A stretch of 64,000 nt of DNA from Streptomyces toyocaensis (GTDB lineage: Bacteria > Actinomycetota > Actinomycetes > Streptomycetales > Streptomycetaceae): assembly GCF_000725125.1 (NCBI RefSeq), contig NZ_JFCB01000001.1:372001-436000 (forward strand), read 5' to 3'. Within the stretch, counting starts at the first letter, position 1; every line of letters begins with the position of its first letter. A model generated the notes under the pieces. It did no database searches and had not been told where the DNA came from. It saw only the letters and a program-made list of their open reading frames with translations. Positions 1 through 8,033 of this stretch are shown here, one piece after another. The position numbers and the translations under genes are program-made.

Positions 1-1037
1 CCGGTGGCGGCCGGGCGCACCCAGGCGGAGAGGGCGAAGGTCGTGGCGGTGTCCGTCGCGGGTGCGTCCGGGGTGAGGTAGCTGTTGCCCCGGCCGTCGA
101 GGGTGACGGTGGAGGTGAGGTCGGTGCGGGAGGGAGCGGGGGAGCCGAAGACGACACCGTCCTCGGCGCGGGCCGCGGGGCCGGCGTCCGCGGCGGCGCT
201 GCCGGCTCCGGCCGGGTCGGCGAGCGTCCAGTGGGCCACGGGGGCGCGCCCCTCGGCGACATGTATCCAGTGGGTCGTCCCGGAGCTGCGCCGCCCGGCC
301 CGGTCGACGGCATAGACCTCGAGGTGGTGGGGCCCACTGCGTTCCGGCATCCAGCGGACGGTGACCGGCCCGCCCGGTTCTTCGGGCCGAACCCGCTCGT
401 TGGCGGAGCCGAGGACCGAGTAGACGTACTCGACGACGTCCTCGGACGGGGAGTCGAACGTGAAGCTGCCGTAGACGCCGACGCCGTCGTGCCAGCCGCT
501 GTCGTCCGGGTACTGTTCCGAGACGATCGTCGCCGGCTCCGGGCTGACCGTATCGATGACGAACCGGCAGGTGATGCCGGGGGAATCGTCGCTCCAGGGG
601 GAGGTCGCACCCTCGGCGTCGACCGCCCGGACGTGCCAGGAGACGACGGTGTCGGCCGGGAGGTCGTCGGGGGTCCGCCACAGCTGGGTGATGGGGGAGT
701 GCACCGTGCCGGAGGTGTGGGTGCGGCGCTGCTCGGTGCCGTCGGCGTCGGTCCACCAGGCCTCGAACTGGGCGCCGGCCCCGTTGGTTTCACCCTCCTG
801 GTTGTCCTCCGTCGTGTCCTCGACGACTGCCCGGAGCTCGGGCGCGCGGGGGACGTGGACGGGCTCGTCGGAGCAGCCCTTGGTCGAGTCGACGGTGAGG
901 GTGTCGACGCTCGGCTGAAGCGGGGGAAGGTTCTCCCCGGCCGCTGTGGCGATGCCCGGAGTGGCGGCGAGCAGCGCGGCTGCCAGTCCCGTGGCCGCGG
1001 CGGCGGTTCTGGCCCGTCGGCCGGAATGCGGGTTCAT
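1..1037 (-). CDS. Secreted LamG-domain protein (3' end outside window)
   Basis: This gene runs off the left edge; 345 codons are visible. The start is the ATG at 1037, followed by a classical signal peptide: MNPHSGRRAR, then an alanine-rich hydrophobic stretch ending near ATAAGENLP. The next 200 residues contain fibronectin/Ig-like beta segments (WRTPDDLPADTVVSWHVRAVD, and a second with VEYVYSVLG). After these the sequence GNSYLTPDAPATDTATTFAL opens a concanavalin-like LamG/jellyroll domain that continues beyond the window. Such multidomain extracellular proteins in Streptomyces usually bind carbohydrate or cell-wall material, but no catalytic site is visible in the part present. The gene is separated from the sirtuin upstream by about 145 bp. 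The secretion call is strong; the exact role is unknown. Confidence 0.75.
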   Translation of the reverse strand, partial: MNPHSGRRARTAAAATGLAAALLAATPGIATAAGENLPPLQPSVDTLTVDSTKGCSDEPVHVPRAPELRAVVEDTTEDNQEGETNGAGAQFEAWWTDADGTEQRRTHTSGTVHSPITQLWRTPDDLPADTVVSWHVRAVDAEGATSPWSDDSPGITCRFVIDTVSPEPATIVSEQYPDDSGWHDGVGVYGSFTFDSPSEDVVEYVYSVLGSANERVRPEEPGGPVTVRWMPERSGPHHLEVYAVDRAGRRSSGTTHWIHVAEGRAPVAHWTLADPAGAGSAAADAGPAARAEDGVVFGSPAPSRTDLTSTVTLDGRGNSYLTPDAPATDTATTFALSAWVRPAAT

Positions 1038-1181
1038 GCGGTGGGGTCCCCCCTGTGGTGTTGTCCGGTCCTGCGCGGGACGTTTCGCCGCCCTCGTTTC
1101 GCGCAGGGACCGCCCGGAGAGCCCCATGGCTGTCATGCTCACCGTCGGTCCGCACGACTATAGAGCGATCTTCGAACGTGT

Positions 1182-1919
1182 TCAGAACGATTTCCGGGCA
1201 ACGATCCGGCCCAGCAGCACGGGCAGCGCCGTGCCGATCGGCTCGCGGACGACCTCGTCCGCGCGGTCGTCGTAGGGGGTCGGCTCCGCGTTGACGACGA
1301 TCAGACGGGCGCCGTGGTCGGCGGCCACGTCCGCGAGCCCGGCGGCGGGGTGGACCTGGAGGCTGGTGCCGACGGCGACGAAGACGGTGCAGGCCTTGCT
1401 GATCGCCACCGCCTCGCCGAGCACCACGGGGTCGAGCCGCTCGCCGAACATCACGGTGGCCGGCTTCAGGATGCCACCGCAGTCCCGGCACGGCGGATCG
1501 TCCTCACCGGCCTCGACCCGGGCGAGGGCGTCCCGCATCGAACCCCGCGCATGACACGTCGTGCACACCACGCTGTGCACCGTGCCGTGCAGTTCGAGCA
1601 CCTTGCGGTCCGGCATTCCGGCGAGCTGGTGCAGCCCGTCCACGTTCTGGGTGATCACCCGCACCGGCACACCGGACCGCTCCAGCTCGGCCACGGCCCG
1701 GTGCGCGGCGTTGGGTTCGGCCGCGCGTGCGAAGTTCTCCCGCCGCATCCGCCACGACCGGCGGCGGATCTCCGGGTCGCCCATGTAGTACTCGTACGTC
1801 ACGAGCTTCTCGGCGTCTGGATCGCGGCGCCACAGACCGTTCGGCCCACGGTAGTCCGGGATGCCGGAGTCGGTGCTGACACCGGCGCCGCTGAGGAGGG
1901 CGACGAGGGGCTTGCTCAT
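1182..1919 (-). CDS. cobB: Sirtuin, NAD+-dependent protein deacylase
   Basis: This 245-residue protein has every sirtuin signature. GAGVSTDSGIPDYRGPNGLW near the N-terminus binds NAD, TQNVDGLHQLAG forms the catalytic pocket, and the ELHG histidine is the general base. Two cysteine pairs (CTTC and CRDC) bind the structural zinc. It removes acyl groups from lysines using NAD+, yielding nicotinamide and O-acyl-ADP-ribose. In actinomycetes the best-known target is acetyl-CoA synthetase. The start MSKPLVALLSGAGV is the usual short N-terminus; longer in-frame versions upstream are low-complexity and rejected. It is followed at 59 bp upstream by a NUDIX gene in the same direction, but the two need not be co-transcribed. 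The neighbouring acyl-CoA metabolism genes make a metabolic regulatory role plausible, but that is inference. Confidence 0.93.
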   Translation of the reverse strand: MSKPLVALLSGAGVSTDSGIPDYRGPNGLWRRDPDAEKLVTYEYYMGDPEIRRRSWRMRRENFARAAEPNAAHRAVAELERSGVPVRVITQNVDGLHQLAGMPDRKVLELHGTVHSVVCTTCHARGSMRDALARVEAGEDDPPCRDCGGILKPATVMFGERLDPVVLGEAVAISKACTVFVAVGTSLQVHPAAGLADVAADHGARLIVVNAEPTPYDDRADEVVREPIGTALPVLLGRIVARKSF

Positions 1920-1978
1920 GCGCCGAGAGTAGGTTGGGGGGCACCCGCCCGGCGAACGGATATCGGCCGCGTGCGCAC

Positions 1979-2482
1979 TCAGCGCACCCGGTGCCCGTCC
2001 TCCAGCTCCGCGGTGCCCGAGCCGTCGGCGAGGACGTCCAGCGCGGCCGGCACCCGGCGCCCCAGGGAGCCTCGCAGGTACTCGGTCAGTTCCCCGCGCG
2101 GCACGAACCGCCACGACAGCAGCTCCGACTCCTGCAGCCGGATCGCGGCGACCTCGTCCGCCCCGAGCACCCCGCCGTCGTACAGGTACGCCACCAGGGG
2201 CGGCCGGCCCGCCCCCTTCACCCAGTCCACCGCCAGCAGTCGTCCCGGCTCCCGGTCCAGCCCGATCTCCTCGGCCGTCTCGCGCCGCGCCCCTTCGCGC
2301 GGGCTCTCGCCCTCGTCCGACTCGATCGTCCCGCCCGGCAGCGCCCATCCCTCCCGGTAGTTCGGCTCGACGAGCAGCACCCGTCCGTCCTCGTCCCGGA
2401 GGAGAACGGCGGCGCCGGCGAGGACACGGGGGAGGGAGGCGACGTAGGCGGCGAAGTCCTGGGTGTCCTGGGTGGTGGTCAT
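1979..2482 (-). CDS. NUDIX hydrolase
   Basis: The 167-residue product carries a NUDIX box: GGTIESDEGESPREGARRET followed by AEEIGL, which fits the GX5EX7REUXEEXGU pattern with the metal-binding glutamates present. NUDIX enzymes hydrolyse nucleoside diphosphates linked to another moiety. The substrate cannot be told from the sequence; the LLVEPNYREGWALPGG segment is typical of the MutT/ADP-ribose pyrophosphatase-like group. The ATG at 2482 gives a normal-length N-terminus (MTTTQDTQDFAAYVAS). The gene lies between the sirtuin and an F420-type reductase, all on the minus strand. Because sirtuins release O-acyl-ADP-ribose and an ADP-ribosylglycohydrolase lies nearby, a role in ADP-ribose clean-up is an attractive but untested idea. 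Confidence 0.9.
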   Translation of the reverse strand: MTTTQDTQDFAAYVASLPRVLAGAAVLLRDEDGRVLLVEPNYREGWALPGGTIESDEGESPREGARRETAEEIGLDREPGRLLAVDWVKGAGRPPLVAYLYDGGVLGADEVAAIRLQESELLSWRFVPRGELTEYLRGSLGRRVPAALDVLADGSGTAELEDGHRVR

Positions 2483-2613
2483 GCGGGGAAGGGGAACGGC
2501 GGCGCGGGACCGCCCGCCGGGTACGGCGACCGGCTCCCGGGGCGCACCGCCGCACACGCCGTCCCGTGACCGGCACGGGGCGGCGCACACGCCGGGCACG
2601 GGCGGCGGAACCG

Positions 2614-3264
2614 TCAGGCCCCGGCCGGCGGCACCACCCGGATCCCGAAGCCGTACGAGCCGATGGCCCCGGCGATGCCCATGAACAGCAGGGCGTAGTG
2701 CTCCTGTCCCCGCGCCGTCGCGATGCCCCCGAGGTCGAGCAGCGAGTCCTTCGGCCAGCCCAGGTCGGCCAGGAGCCCCGCGACCGTGTGCTTGGCGTCC
2801 GGGTCCTGCCCGGAGAGGAAGACGGTGCTCGGCCCCTCCAGGGAGCCGGGAGCGATCATCAGTTCCCTGTCGACGGTGACGAGGGTCTTCACGACGCGTG
2901 TGCCGGGGAACGTCCGCTGGATCTCCTCTCCCAGGCTCTCCCGGGGATGGGACAGCCCGCCCTCCTCGTCGAAGCCGACCCCCACGTCGAGCAGCACCTT
3001 CCCCTCCAGTGCCGCAGCGCCGACCGCGAGGAGGGCGGAGACCGAGGCGGTGCCCGGTGTCGCATTCACCACCACGTCCGCGTCCGCGGCCGCCGACGCC
3101 GGGTCCGTGACTCCGACGCCCGCGGCCAGTGCGGCGGACAGCTCCGTCCGCGCGAGCGCGTCGGCGTGCCGCCGGGACCCGAGCACCACCGCGTGTCCCG
3201 CGCGCGCCCACGCCGTGGCCAGGGTCCGGCCCACCGTGCCCGTTCCGATCATTCCGATCCTCAT
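2614..3264 (-). CDS. NADPH-dependent F420 reductase family protein
   Basis: The 216-residue protein begins with a Rossmann fingerprint, MRIGMIGTGTVGRTLATAWA, followed by GSRRHADALA, where the arginines contact the NADP 2'-phosphate. It shares the layout of F420:NADP+ oxidoreductase (Fno) family proteins: ADVVVNATPG in the middle and a helical C-terminus with GQEHYALLFMGIAGAIGSYG. Members either transfer hydride between F420 and NADP or are related reductases with other substrates. Streptomyces makes F420, and a LLM-type F420 enzyme lies at 48955-49917, so the F420 assignment is reasonable, though the F420 site itself is not diagnostic here. The gene starts 132 bp from the stop of the TetR gene upstream. 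Confidence 0.82.
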   Translation of the reverse strand: MRIGMIGTGTVGRTLATAWARAGHAVVLGSRRHADALARTELSAALAAGVGVTDPASAAADADVVVNATPGTASVSALLAVGAAALEGKVLLDVGVGFDEEGGLSHPRESLGEEIQRTFPGTRVVKTLVTVDRELMIAPGSLEGPSTVFLSGQDPDAKHTVAGLLADLGWPKDSLLDLGGIATARGQEHYALLFMGIAGAIGSYGFGIRVVPPAGA

Positions 3265-3395
3265 GGGACCGACGCTATGGCTCCGCCGCCCGTCGCCGCC
3301 TCCGGCCGGGGACAGGGATGCGCTGCACCGTCCGTCCTAGGACCGGGACACCGCGGGGCCCGGGAGCCCGGGTGCGTGCCCGCCGGGAGCGTGGG

Positions 3396-3974
3396 TCAGA
3401 GGACGGCGAGCCGGTCCACCAGCAGCTCGACCCTCCGCCCGGTGTCCTCCGGGGGCATGCGTCCCGCCCGGGTCAGGGTGGCCAGCCCGTGCAGGGCCGC
3501 CCAGAACACCTCGGTGAACCGTCCCGGGTGGACGCCGTCGCCGGCGACCTCGCCGAGGCTCTCCAGCAGGGCGGCGAAGGCGTCCTTCAGGGGTTCCGGG
3601 GTGTCCTCGCTCGCGAAGGCCAGGCCGCCGTCGAGCTGGAACATGGCGTCGTAGACCGCCGGGTTGCGCGCGGCGAACCCGAGGTAGGCGCGGGCGAGGG
3701 CGGTGACCCGGGCGTGCGGGCCGTCCGCGGCCGAGGCCGCGGACCGCAGCGCCGTGGCCATCTCGGCGGCGCCCTGGAGGGCCACGGCGCCGATGATCTC
3801 GCGCTTGCCGCGGAAATGGCTGTAGAGGACGGGCTGGCTGTACTCGATGCGCTCGGCGAGCCGGCGGGTGGTGACCGCGTCCCAGCCCTGCTGTTCGGCG
3901 AGCTCGCGGGCTGTCGCCACGATGAGGCGTTCACGCTCCGCCCGTTCGCGCCGCTTGCGTTCCTGTACCGACAT
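3396..3974 (-). CDS. TetR-family repressor, divergent from DUF1772 gene
   Basis: A 192-residue TetR-type regulator. The N-terminal helix-turn-helix is ATARELAEQQGWDAVTTRRL followed by AERIEYSQPVLYSHFRGKRE, matching the TetR consensus ending in Y/F-x-H-F-x-x-K. The C-terminal half (about residues 70-190) is the ligand and dimer domain. I chose the ATG at 3974 (MSVQERKRR) rather than the in-frame start at 4001. A -10-like TAGAAT (minus strand, 3982-3987) lies exactly 7 nt upstream of 3974, suggesting a leaderless transcript, and a palindrome at 3985-3997 would otherwise fall inside the gene. The divergent membrane-protein gene at 4067 is the likely target, together with the regulator itself. 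Confidence 0.9.
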   Translation of the reverse strand: MSVQERKRRERAERERLIVATARELAEQQGWDAVTTRRLAERIEYSQPVLYSHFRGKREIIGAVALQGAAEMATALRSAASAADGPHARVTALARAYLGFAARNPAVYDAMFQLDGGLAFASEDTPEPLKDAFAALLESLGEVAGDGVHPGRFTEVFWAALHGLATLTRAGRMPPEDTGRRVELLVDRLAVL

Positions 3975-3981
3975 GAGCCCG

Positions 3982-4048
3982 ATTCTAGCACTGCTAGACA
4001 ATCGAGCTGCGACAGGGTTAGCGTTGCTTCATTCGCTAGCGGCACTAG
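3982..4048. promoter_or_regulatory. Divergent promoter with two CTAG-N5-CTAG operators
   Basis: Two 13-bp sites of the same form lie between the TetR and DUF1772 genes. CTAGCACTGCTAG at 3985-3997 is a perfect 6-bp inverted repeat around one base. CTAGCGGCACTAG at 4036-4048 keeps both CTAG ends. The two sites start 51 bp apart, close to five helical turns. CTAG is a rare tetranucleotide in this genome type, so four copies in 64 bp is striking. Site 1 overlaps the minus-strand -10 of the TetR gene (TAGAAT, 3982-3987); site 2 lies about 20 bp before the DUF1772 ATG, in its core promoter. Binding by the adjacent TetR protein is inferred. Confidence 0.75.
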
Positions 4049-4066
4049 ATACCGGTAGGGGTCGTC

Positions 4067-4513
4067 ATGCTCAACGCACTCGAGGTGTTCACCACCGTGG
4101 TCGTCGGCGTGATGGTGGGGGTGGAGTTCTCCGTCGCCTTCGTCATCAACCCGATCCTCGACGCCCTCCCCGAGGACAGCCGCATACTCGGCCGCGCCCA
4201 CGGGGGCCGGATGCTCGGCGCCGTGATGCCGGTCTGGTACATCGGCTCGCTGGTCCTCGTCGCGGTCTGGGCCGTGGCCGGACGCCACCACGACGGCGTC
4301 GGCCTCGTCGTCACCGCCGGCGCGCTGGTGATCCTCAGCGTGATCATGTCGCTCCTGCTGCTCGTCCCCCTCAACAACCGGGCCAAGACGTGGACCCCCG
4401 ACAACCGGCCCGCCGACTTCGAGCAGCAGGCGAACCGCTGGGACCGCCTCCACCACGTCCGTGTCGCCGTCATCGTCGCCGCCTTCACCCTGCTGGTCGC
4501 CGCACTCGTCTGA
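4067..4513 (+). CDS. DUF1772-family membrane protein
   Basis: The 148-residue product has four hydrophobic segments: VFTTVVVGVMVGVEFSVAFV, then VWYIGSLVLVAVWAVAG, then LVVTAGALVILSVIMSLLLL, and a C-terminal VRVAVIVAAFTLLVAALV. A conserved N-R-W-D-R-L-H-H-V-R stretch precedes the last segment. This is the layout of the DUF1772 family, whose few studied members include anthrone oxygenase-like proteins; many are of unknown function. The gene is divergent from the TetR regulator across a 92-bp promoter region with two matching operators, so it is probably that regulator's target. A catalytic role cannot be asserted from the sequence. Confidence 0.82.
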   Translation: MLNALEVFTTVVVGVMVGVEFSVAFVINPILDALPEDSRILGRAHGGRMLGAVMPVWYIGSLVLVAVWAVAGRHHDGVGLVVTAGALVILSVIMSLLLLVPLNNRAKTWTPDNRPADFEQQANRWDRLHHVRVAVIVAAFTLLVAALV

Positions 4514-4525
4514 TTCCGCGGGCCA

Positions 4526-5608
4526 TCAGCGCGAGGAAAGCGCCAGCCGCAGCGTCCGTTCCGCCAGGTCACTGATCCGCACCCCGTCGAACCCGAAGAC
4601 GGCGCTGCGCACCGTGTCCTGGAGCGGCTCCTTCCACTGGTCCGGGACGGCCGCGGCGCCGCACAGCACGCCCGCCACCGAGCCTGCCGTCGCCCCGTTG
4701 GAGTCCGTGTCCAGGCCGCCGCGCACCGTCAGGGTGACGGTGCGGGTGAAGTCGCCGTCGCCGTACAACAGGCCCGCGGTGAGCACCGCCGCGTTCGGAA
4801 CCGTGTGGATCCAGCCGAGGCCCGCCGTCTCCCGCTCGACCGTCATGAGCGTGTCCTCCCAGGCCAGGCCCGCCTCGTGCAGGGAAGCCACCCGGCGTAC
4901 GATCCGGGCCAGACGGCTGCTCGCCGGAATCACCGCCAGTGCCTCGTCCACCGCCTGCCGCACCGTGGACGCCGTGAACGCCGCCGAGATCAGCGCCGCC
5001 GCCCACATCGCGCCGTACACGCCGTTGCCGGTGTGCGACAGCACCGCGTCCCGGCGGGCCGTCCCGGCGGCGCGGCGCGGGGCACCGGGGGAGGTCCAGC
5101 CGTGGATGTCGGCGCGGATCAGGGCGCCGATCCACTCCTGGTACGGGTTGTCGTACGTGGCCGTGAGCGGTGGCCTGATGCCGTTCGCGAGATTCCGGTA
5201 CGCCGCCCGCTCCGCCGTGAAGGTCTGCAGGTAGGGCAGCCGCAGCAGCCACAGGTCGCCCACCTGCTCGGTGCTGAACGAGAAGCCGTGGGTCTCCAGC
5301 AGATCGAGCCCCAGGATCGCGTAGTCGACGTCGTCGTCGCGGCAGCTTCCGTGGACGCGGCCCCGCACGCAGTGGCGCCACTCGGGGCGCAGCTCCAGGC
5401 CCTCGCTCTCGGTCGGCGGCTCCGGCAGGTAGTCGGTGAGGGGGAGGGCGTCCGCCCGCCGGAGATAGCGGTCGATGCGTTCGCGCGTCCACACCTCTCC
5501 CTGCTCGACCGGCTTGCCGAGCATGTTGCCCGCGATCCGCCCCAGCCAGCCTCCGAGGATGCGGTCGGCGAGCCCCTGCTCCGTGCCCACAGCGGTCATG
5601 GCGGTCAT
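4526..5608 (-). CDS. ADP-ribosylglycohydrolase family protein
   Basis: A 360-residue protein of the ARH/DraG family. Visible signatures are LGGWLGRIAGNMLGKPVEQG at the N-terminus, RDDDVDYAILGLDLLE, and GGLDTDSNGATAGSVAGVL near residue 310; the aspartates of the last two hold the paired magnesium ions of the active site. Members remove ADP-ribose from proteins or small acceptors; this subgroup is often annotated only at family level. The ATG at 5608 is used, with a second in-frame ATG at 5599; neither has a clear Shine-Dalgarno sequence. Its stop is only 13 bp from the end of the convergent DUF1772 gene. With the sirtuin and NUDIX genes nearby, NAD/ADP-ribose turnover is a shared theme, though they are not one operon. 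Confidence 0.88.
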   Translation of the reverse strand: MTAMTAVGTEQGLADRILGGWLGRIAGNMLGKPVEQGEVWTRERIDRYLRRADALPLTDYLPEPPTESEGLELRPEWRHCVRGRVHGSCRDDDVDYAILGLDLLETHGFSFSTEQVGDLWLLRLPYLQTFTAERAAYRNLANGIRPPLTATYDNPYQEWIGALIRADIHGWTSPGAPRRAAGTARRDAVLSHTGNGVYGAMWAAALISAAFTASTVRQAVDEALAVIPASSRLARIVRRVASLHEAGLAWEDTLMTVERETAGLGWIHTVPNAAVLTAGLLYGDGDFTRTVTLTVRGGLDTDSNGATAGSVAGVLCGAAAVPDQWKEPLQDTVRSAVFGFDGVRISDLAERTLRLALSSR

Positions 5609-5752
5609 GCAACCGGTGTACCCGATTCCGGGCGGCTCCGCGCCGTTCCACGGGGTGGGCAGGGCATGGCGGCGGCGGTGCCCGCCGGTTAGGGTCGCAG
5701 CGGCGCGACTGGCCTCGCCGCGCGCGAGGCCCCCGGAGCGAGGGGAAGGCAC

Positions 5753-6922
5753 GTGGCGGAGGCAGCAGGGAGCGGCACGGGTACGGCGCGGTCGGCACGA
5801 CGGGTGCTCGTCGCCGCGGACAAGTTCAAGGGGTCGCTGACGGCCGTGGAGGTCGCCGAGCGGGTGACGGCGGGGCTGCACCGGGTCGTACCGGGGCTGG
5901 TGGTCGAGGCGCTGCCGGTGGCCGACGGCGGCGACGGCACCGTCGCCGCGGCGGTCGCGGCCGGGTTCGAGCGGCGGGAGGTACGGGTCACCGGCCCCCT
6001 CGGGGACGAGGTGACCGCGGCGTACGCGCTGCGTGACGGTACCGCCGTCGTGGAGATGGCCGAGGCCAGCGGGCTGCAGCGGCTGCCGGAAGGGGTCTTC
6101 GCGCCGCTCACGGCGTCGACGTACGGCTCCGGGGAACTGCTGCGGGCCGCGCTGGACGCGGGGGCGCGGACCATCGTGTTCGGGGTGGGCGGCAGCGCCA
6201 CCACGGACGGCGGCGCGGGCATGCTGTCGGCGCTGGGCGCGCGGTTCCTGACGGCCGGGGGTGAGCCGGTGGCGCCCGGGGGCGGAGGACTCGCCGGCGT
6301 GGCGTCCGCCGACCTGTCCCGCCTTGACCCGCGGCTGTCGTCGGTGGAGTTCGTGCTCGCCAGCGACGTCGACAATCCGCTCACCGGGCCCAAGGGGGCG
6401 CCGGCGGTGTACGGCCCGCAGAAGGGCGCCTCCCCGGAGGACGTGGCGGCGCTGGACGCGGCGCTCACGCACTTCGCGAAGGTGCTGGAGGGCGCCGTCG
6501 GGCCGAGGGCCGCCGAGTACGCCGCGTCGCCGGGGGCGGGGGCGGCGGGCGGTATCGGCTACGGCGCGCTGCTGCTGGGTGCCGCGTTCCGGCCGGGCAT
6601 CGAGGTCATGCTGGACGTGCTCGGGTTCGCGCCGGCGCTGGAGCGGGCGGATCTCGTGATCACGGGGGAGGGGTCCCTGGACGAGCAGACGCTCCACGGC
6701 AAGGCTCCCGCGGGCGTCGCCGCGGCGGCGCGGGCGGCGGGCAAGGAGGTGGTCGCGGTGTGCGGGCGGCTGGCGCTGCCTCCGGAGGTGCTGGGCCGTG
6801 CGGGCATCAGGCGGGCGTACGCCCTGACGGACCTGGAGCCGGACGTCGCGACGTGCATCGCGGAGGCGGGGCCGATCCTGGAACGCACGGCGGAACGGAT
6901 CGCGGGCGACTTCCTGAGCTGA
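5753..6922 (+). CDS. glxK: Glycerate kinase
   Basis: A 389-residue member of the glycerate kinase (GK-II/GarK) family, which phosphorylates D-glycerate using ATP. Family landmarks present are VLVAADKFKGSLTAVEVAER at the N-terminus, LPVADGGDGTV, the glycine-rich FGVGGSATTDGGAGMLSALG, the SDVDNPLTGPKGA loop, and VITGEGSLDEQTLHGKAP near the C-terminus. Length is normal. The GTG at 5753 follows a GGGGAAGG-type Shine-Dalgarno at about 7 nt. It is divergent from the ADP-ribosylglycohydrolase gene and is followed by 256 bp without a gene, so it is probably transcribed alone. It would feed glyoxylate- or serine-derived glycerate into glycolysis. Confidence 0.92.
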   Translation: MAEAAGSGTGTARSARRVLVAADKFKGSLTAVEVAERVTAGLHRVVPGLVVEALPVADGGDGTVAAAVAAGFERREVRVTGPLGDEVTAAYALRDGTAVVEMAEASGLQRLPEGVFAPLTASTYGSGELLRAALDAGARTIVFGVGGSATTDGGAGMLSALGARFLTAGGEPVAPGGGGLAGVASADLSRLDPRLSSVEFVLASDVDNPLTGPKGAPAVYGPQKGASPEDVAALDAALTHFAKVLEGAVGPRAAEYAASPGAGAAGGIGYGALLLGAAFRPGIEVMLDVLGFAPALERADLVITGEGSLDEQTLHGKAPAGVAAAARAAGKEVVAVCGRLALPPEVLGRAGIRRAYALTDLEPDVATCIAEAGPILERTAERIAGDFLS

Positions 6923-6984
6923 CGCGTGGTTCTTCCGCCCCCGCCGCCCCTTCCCGTCCCGTCTCCGGGGACTGCGCCCCGGCC

Positions 6985-7050
6985 CCCCTTCGGCCCTGAA
7001 CGGGTCTCGTCCTCGAACGCCGGACGGGCTGGATTGCCCGGACCGTACCT
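6985..7050. repeat. Streptomyces-type dispersed intergenic sequence
   Basis: The stretch around 7008-7035 reads CGTCCTCGAACGCCGGACGG followed by GCTGGAT. This wording (TCxxxAACGCCGGACGGGCTG) recurs in intergenic gaps across Streptomyces genomes, as I recall it; only one copy is in this window. Its function is unknown. It sits between the glycerate kinase stop and the pssA terminator. Confidence 0.4.
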
Positions 7051-7132
7051 TTCCGATCAACCCGGGGCCGGCCCCTGCGGTGCCCCTCCGAGCGACCGAG
7101 TCGGCCTGTGCCCACGCCGGGGGCAAAGAAAC

Positions 7133-7163
7133 GGGCCCCGGACCCAACCCGGGTCCGGGGCCC
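7133..7163 (-). terminator. Strong hairpin after pssA
   Basis: GGGCCCCGGACCC at 7133-7145 pairs perfectly over 13 bp with GGGTCCGGGGCCC at 7151-7163 across a 5-nt loop. It lies 15 bp downstream of the pssA stop, and on the minus strand the stem is followed by GTTTCTTTG. It is a convincing factor-independent terminator and could also stop readthrough from the glycerate kinase side. Confidence 0.85.
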
Positions 7164-7178
7164 ACCAGCACGCACGCG

Positions 7179-8033
7179 CTACGGCAGCTGCGCCGCCCGC
7201 GCCTCGCGGCGGTTGCCGCGGAAGTTGTTCACCCGGCGGGCCGTGGCGAACAGCGGGATCACCGCCCCCATCACCAGCTGCAGCGCACAGCCCATCTGGA
7301 GCAGCAGCTGACCGCCCGGCGCGTCGAACGCCCACGCCGCCAGCAGTCCCATGCTCAGTACGATCCACGTCAGCATCGCCACGGCGAGACGCCCTCGCGG
7401 CTTCGGGTACTCCACCCGGCTGACCATCAGCCACGCCGTACCCAGGATCGCCATCAGCGTCGCCTCGAACGGCAGCTCCAGCAGCACGATCGAGACCACC
7501 GTCAGTGCCCCGAAGGGCGAGGGCATGCCCTGGAAGGTGCCGTCCTTCACCGTGACGCACGAGAACCGCGCCAGTCTCAGCACCACCGCCAGCAGCACCA
7601 TGATCGCTCCGACCGCGGCCACTCTCTGGTGCGCGTCGTTCGCGACCATGCCGTAGACGAGGACGAAGTACGCCGGCGCCAGCCCGAAGCTGATCAGGTC
7701 GGAGAGGTTGTCCAGCTCCGCCCCCATCGGCGAGGAGCGCAGCTTGCGCGCCACCAGGCCGTCGAAGAGGTCGAAGACCGCCGCGCACAGCATCAGGATG
7801 ACGGCGGTGGCCGCGCTGTGGCGGGCCATGCCGGTCTCCTGGCTCCCCTGGAGGTGCGGGATCAGAATGCCGGTGGTGGTGAAGTACACCGCCATGAAGC
7901 CACAGGTGGCGTTGCCCAGGGTGAGGGTGTCCGCTATCGACAGGCGGAGCGAGAGGGGCATCTCCTCCTCGTCGTCCGCCTCGTCGGCCTCCGGCACCCA
8001 GCCGGCCTGTGTGTCCGGATCAACCACGGTCAA
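7179..8033 (-). CDS. pssA: CDP-diacylglycerol--serine O-phosphatidyltransferase
   Basis: The 284-residue integral membrane enzyme joins CDP-diacylglycerol and L-serine to make phosphatidylserine. The CDP-alcohol phosphotransferase motif is complete: DGLVARKLRSSPMGAELDNL followed by SD, fitting DGX2ARX8GX3DX3D with both metal-binding aspartates. About eight hydrophobic helices surround it, and a charged N-terminal cytoplasmic tail precedes them (EADEADDEEEMP). The likely start is TTG at 8033 (MTVVDPD), which overlaps the end of psd by 14 bp; a GTG at 8027 is an alternative. The overlap implies translational coupling to psd, which decarboxylates its product. A 13-bp hairpin follows the gene. 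Confidence 0.95.
   Translation of the reverse strand: MTVVDPDTQAGWVPEADEADDEEEMPLSLRLSIADTLTLGNATCGFMAVYFTTTGILIPHLQGSQETGMARHSAATAVILMLCAAVFDLFDGLVARKLRSSPMGAELDNLSDLISFGLAPAYFVLVYGMVANDAHQRVAAVGAIMVLLAVVLRLARFSCVTVKDGTFQGMPSPFGALTVVSIVLLELPFEATLMAILGTAWLMVSRVEYPKPRGRLAVAMLTWIVLSMGLLAAWAFDAPGGQLLLQMGCALQLVMGAVIPLFATARRVNNFRGNRREARAAQLP

Noticed and set aside
4001..4003. Earlier in-frame ATG of the first TetR gene
   Set aside because: Using it would place the palindrome and -10 at 3982-3997 inside the coding region; 3974 has a -10-like box at the right distance.
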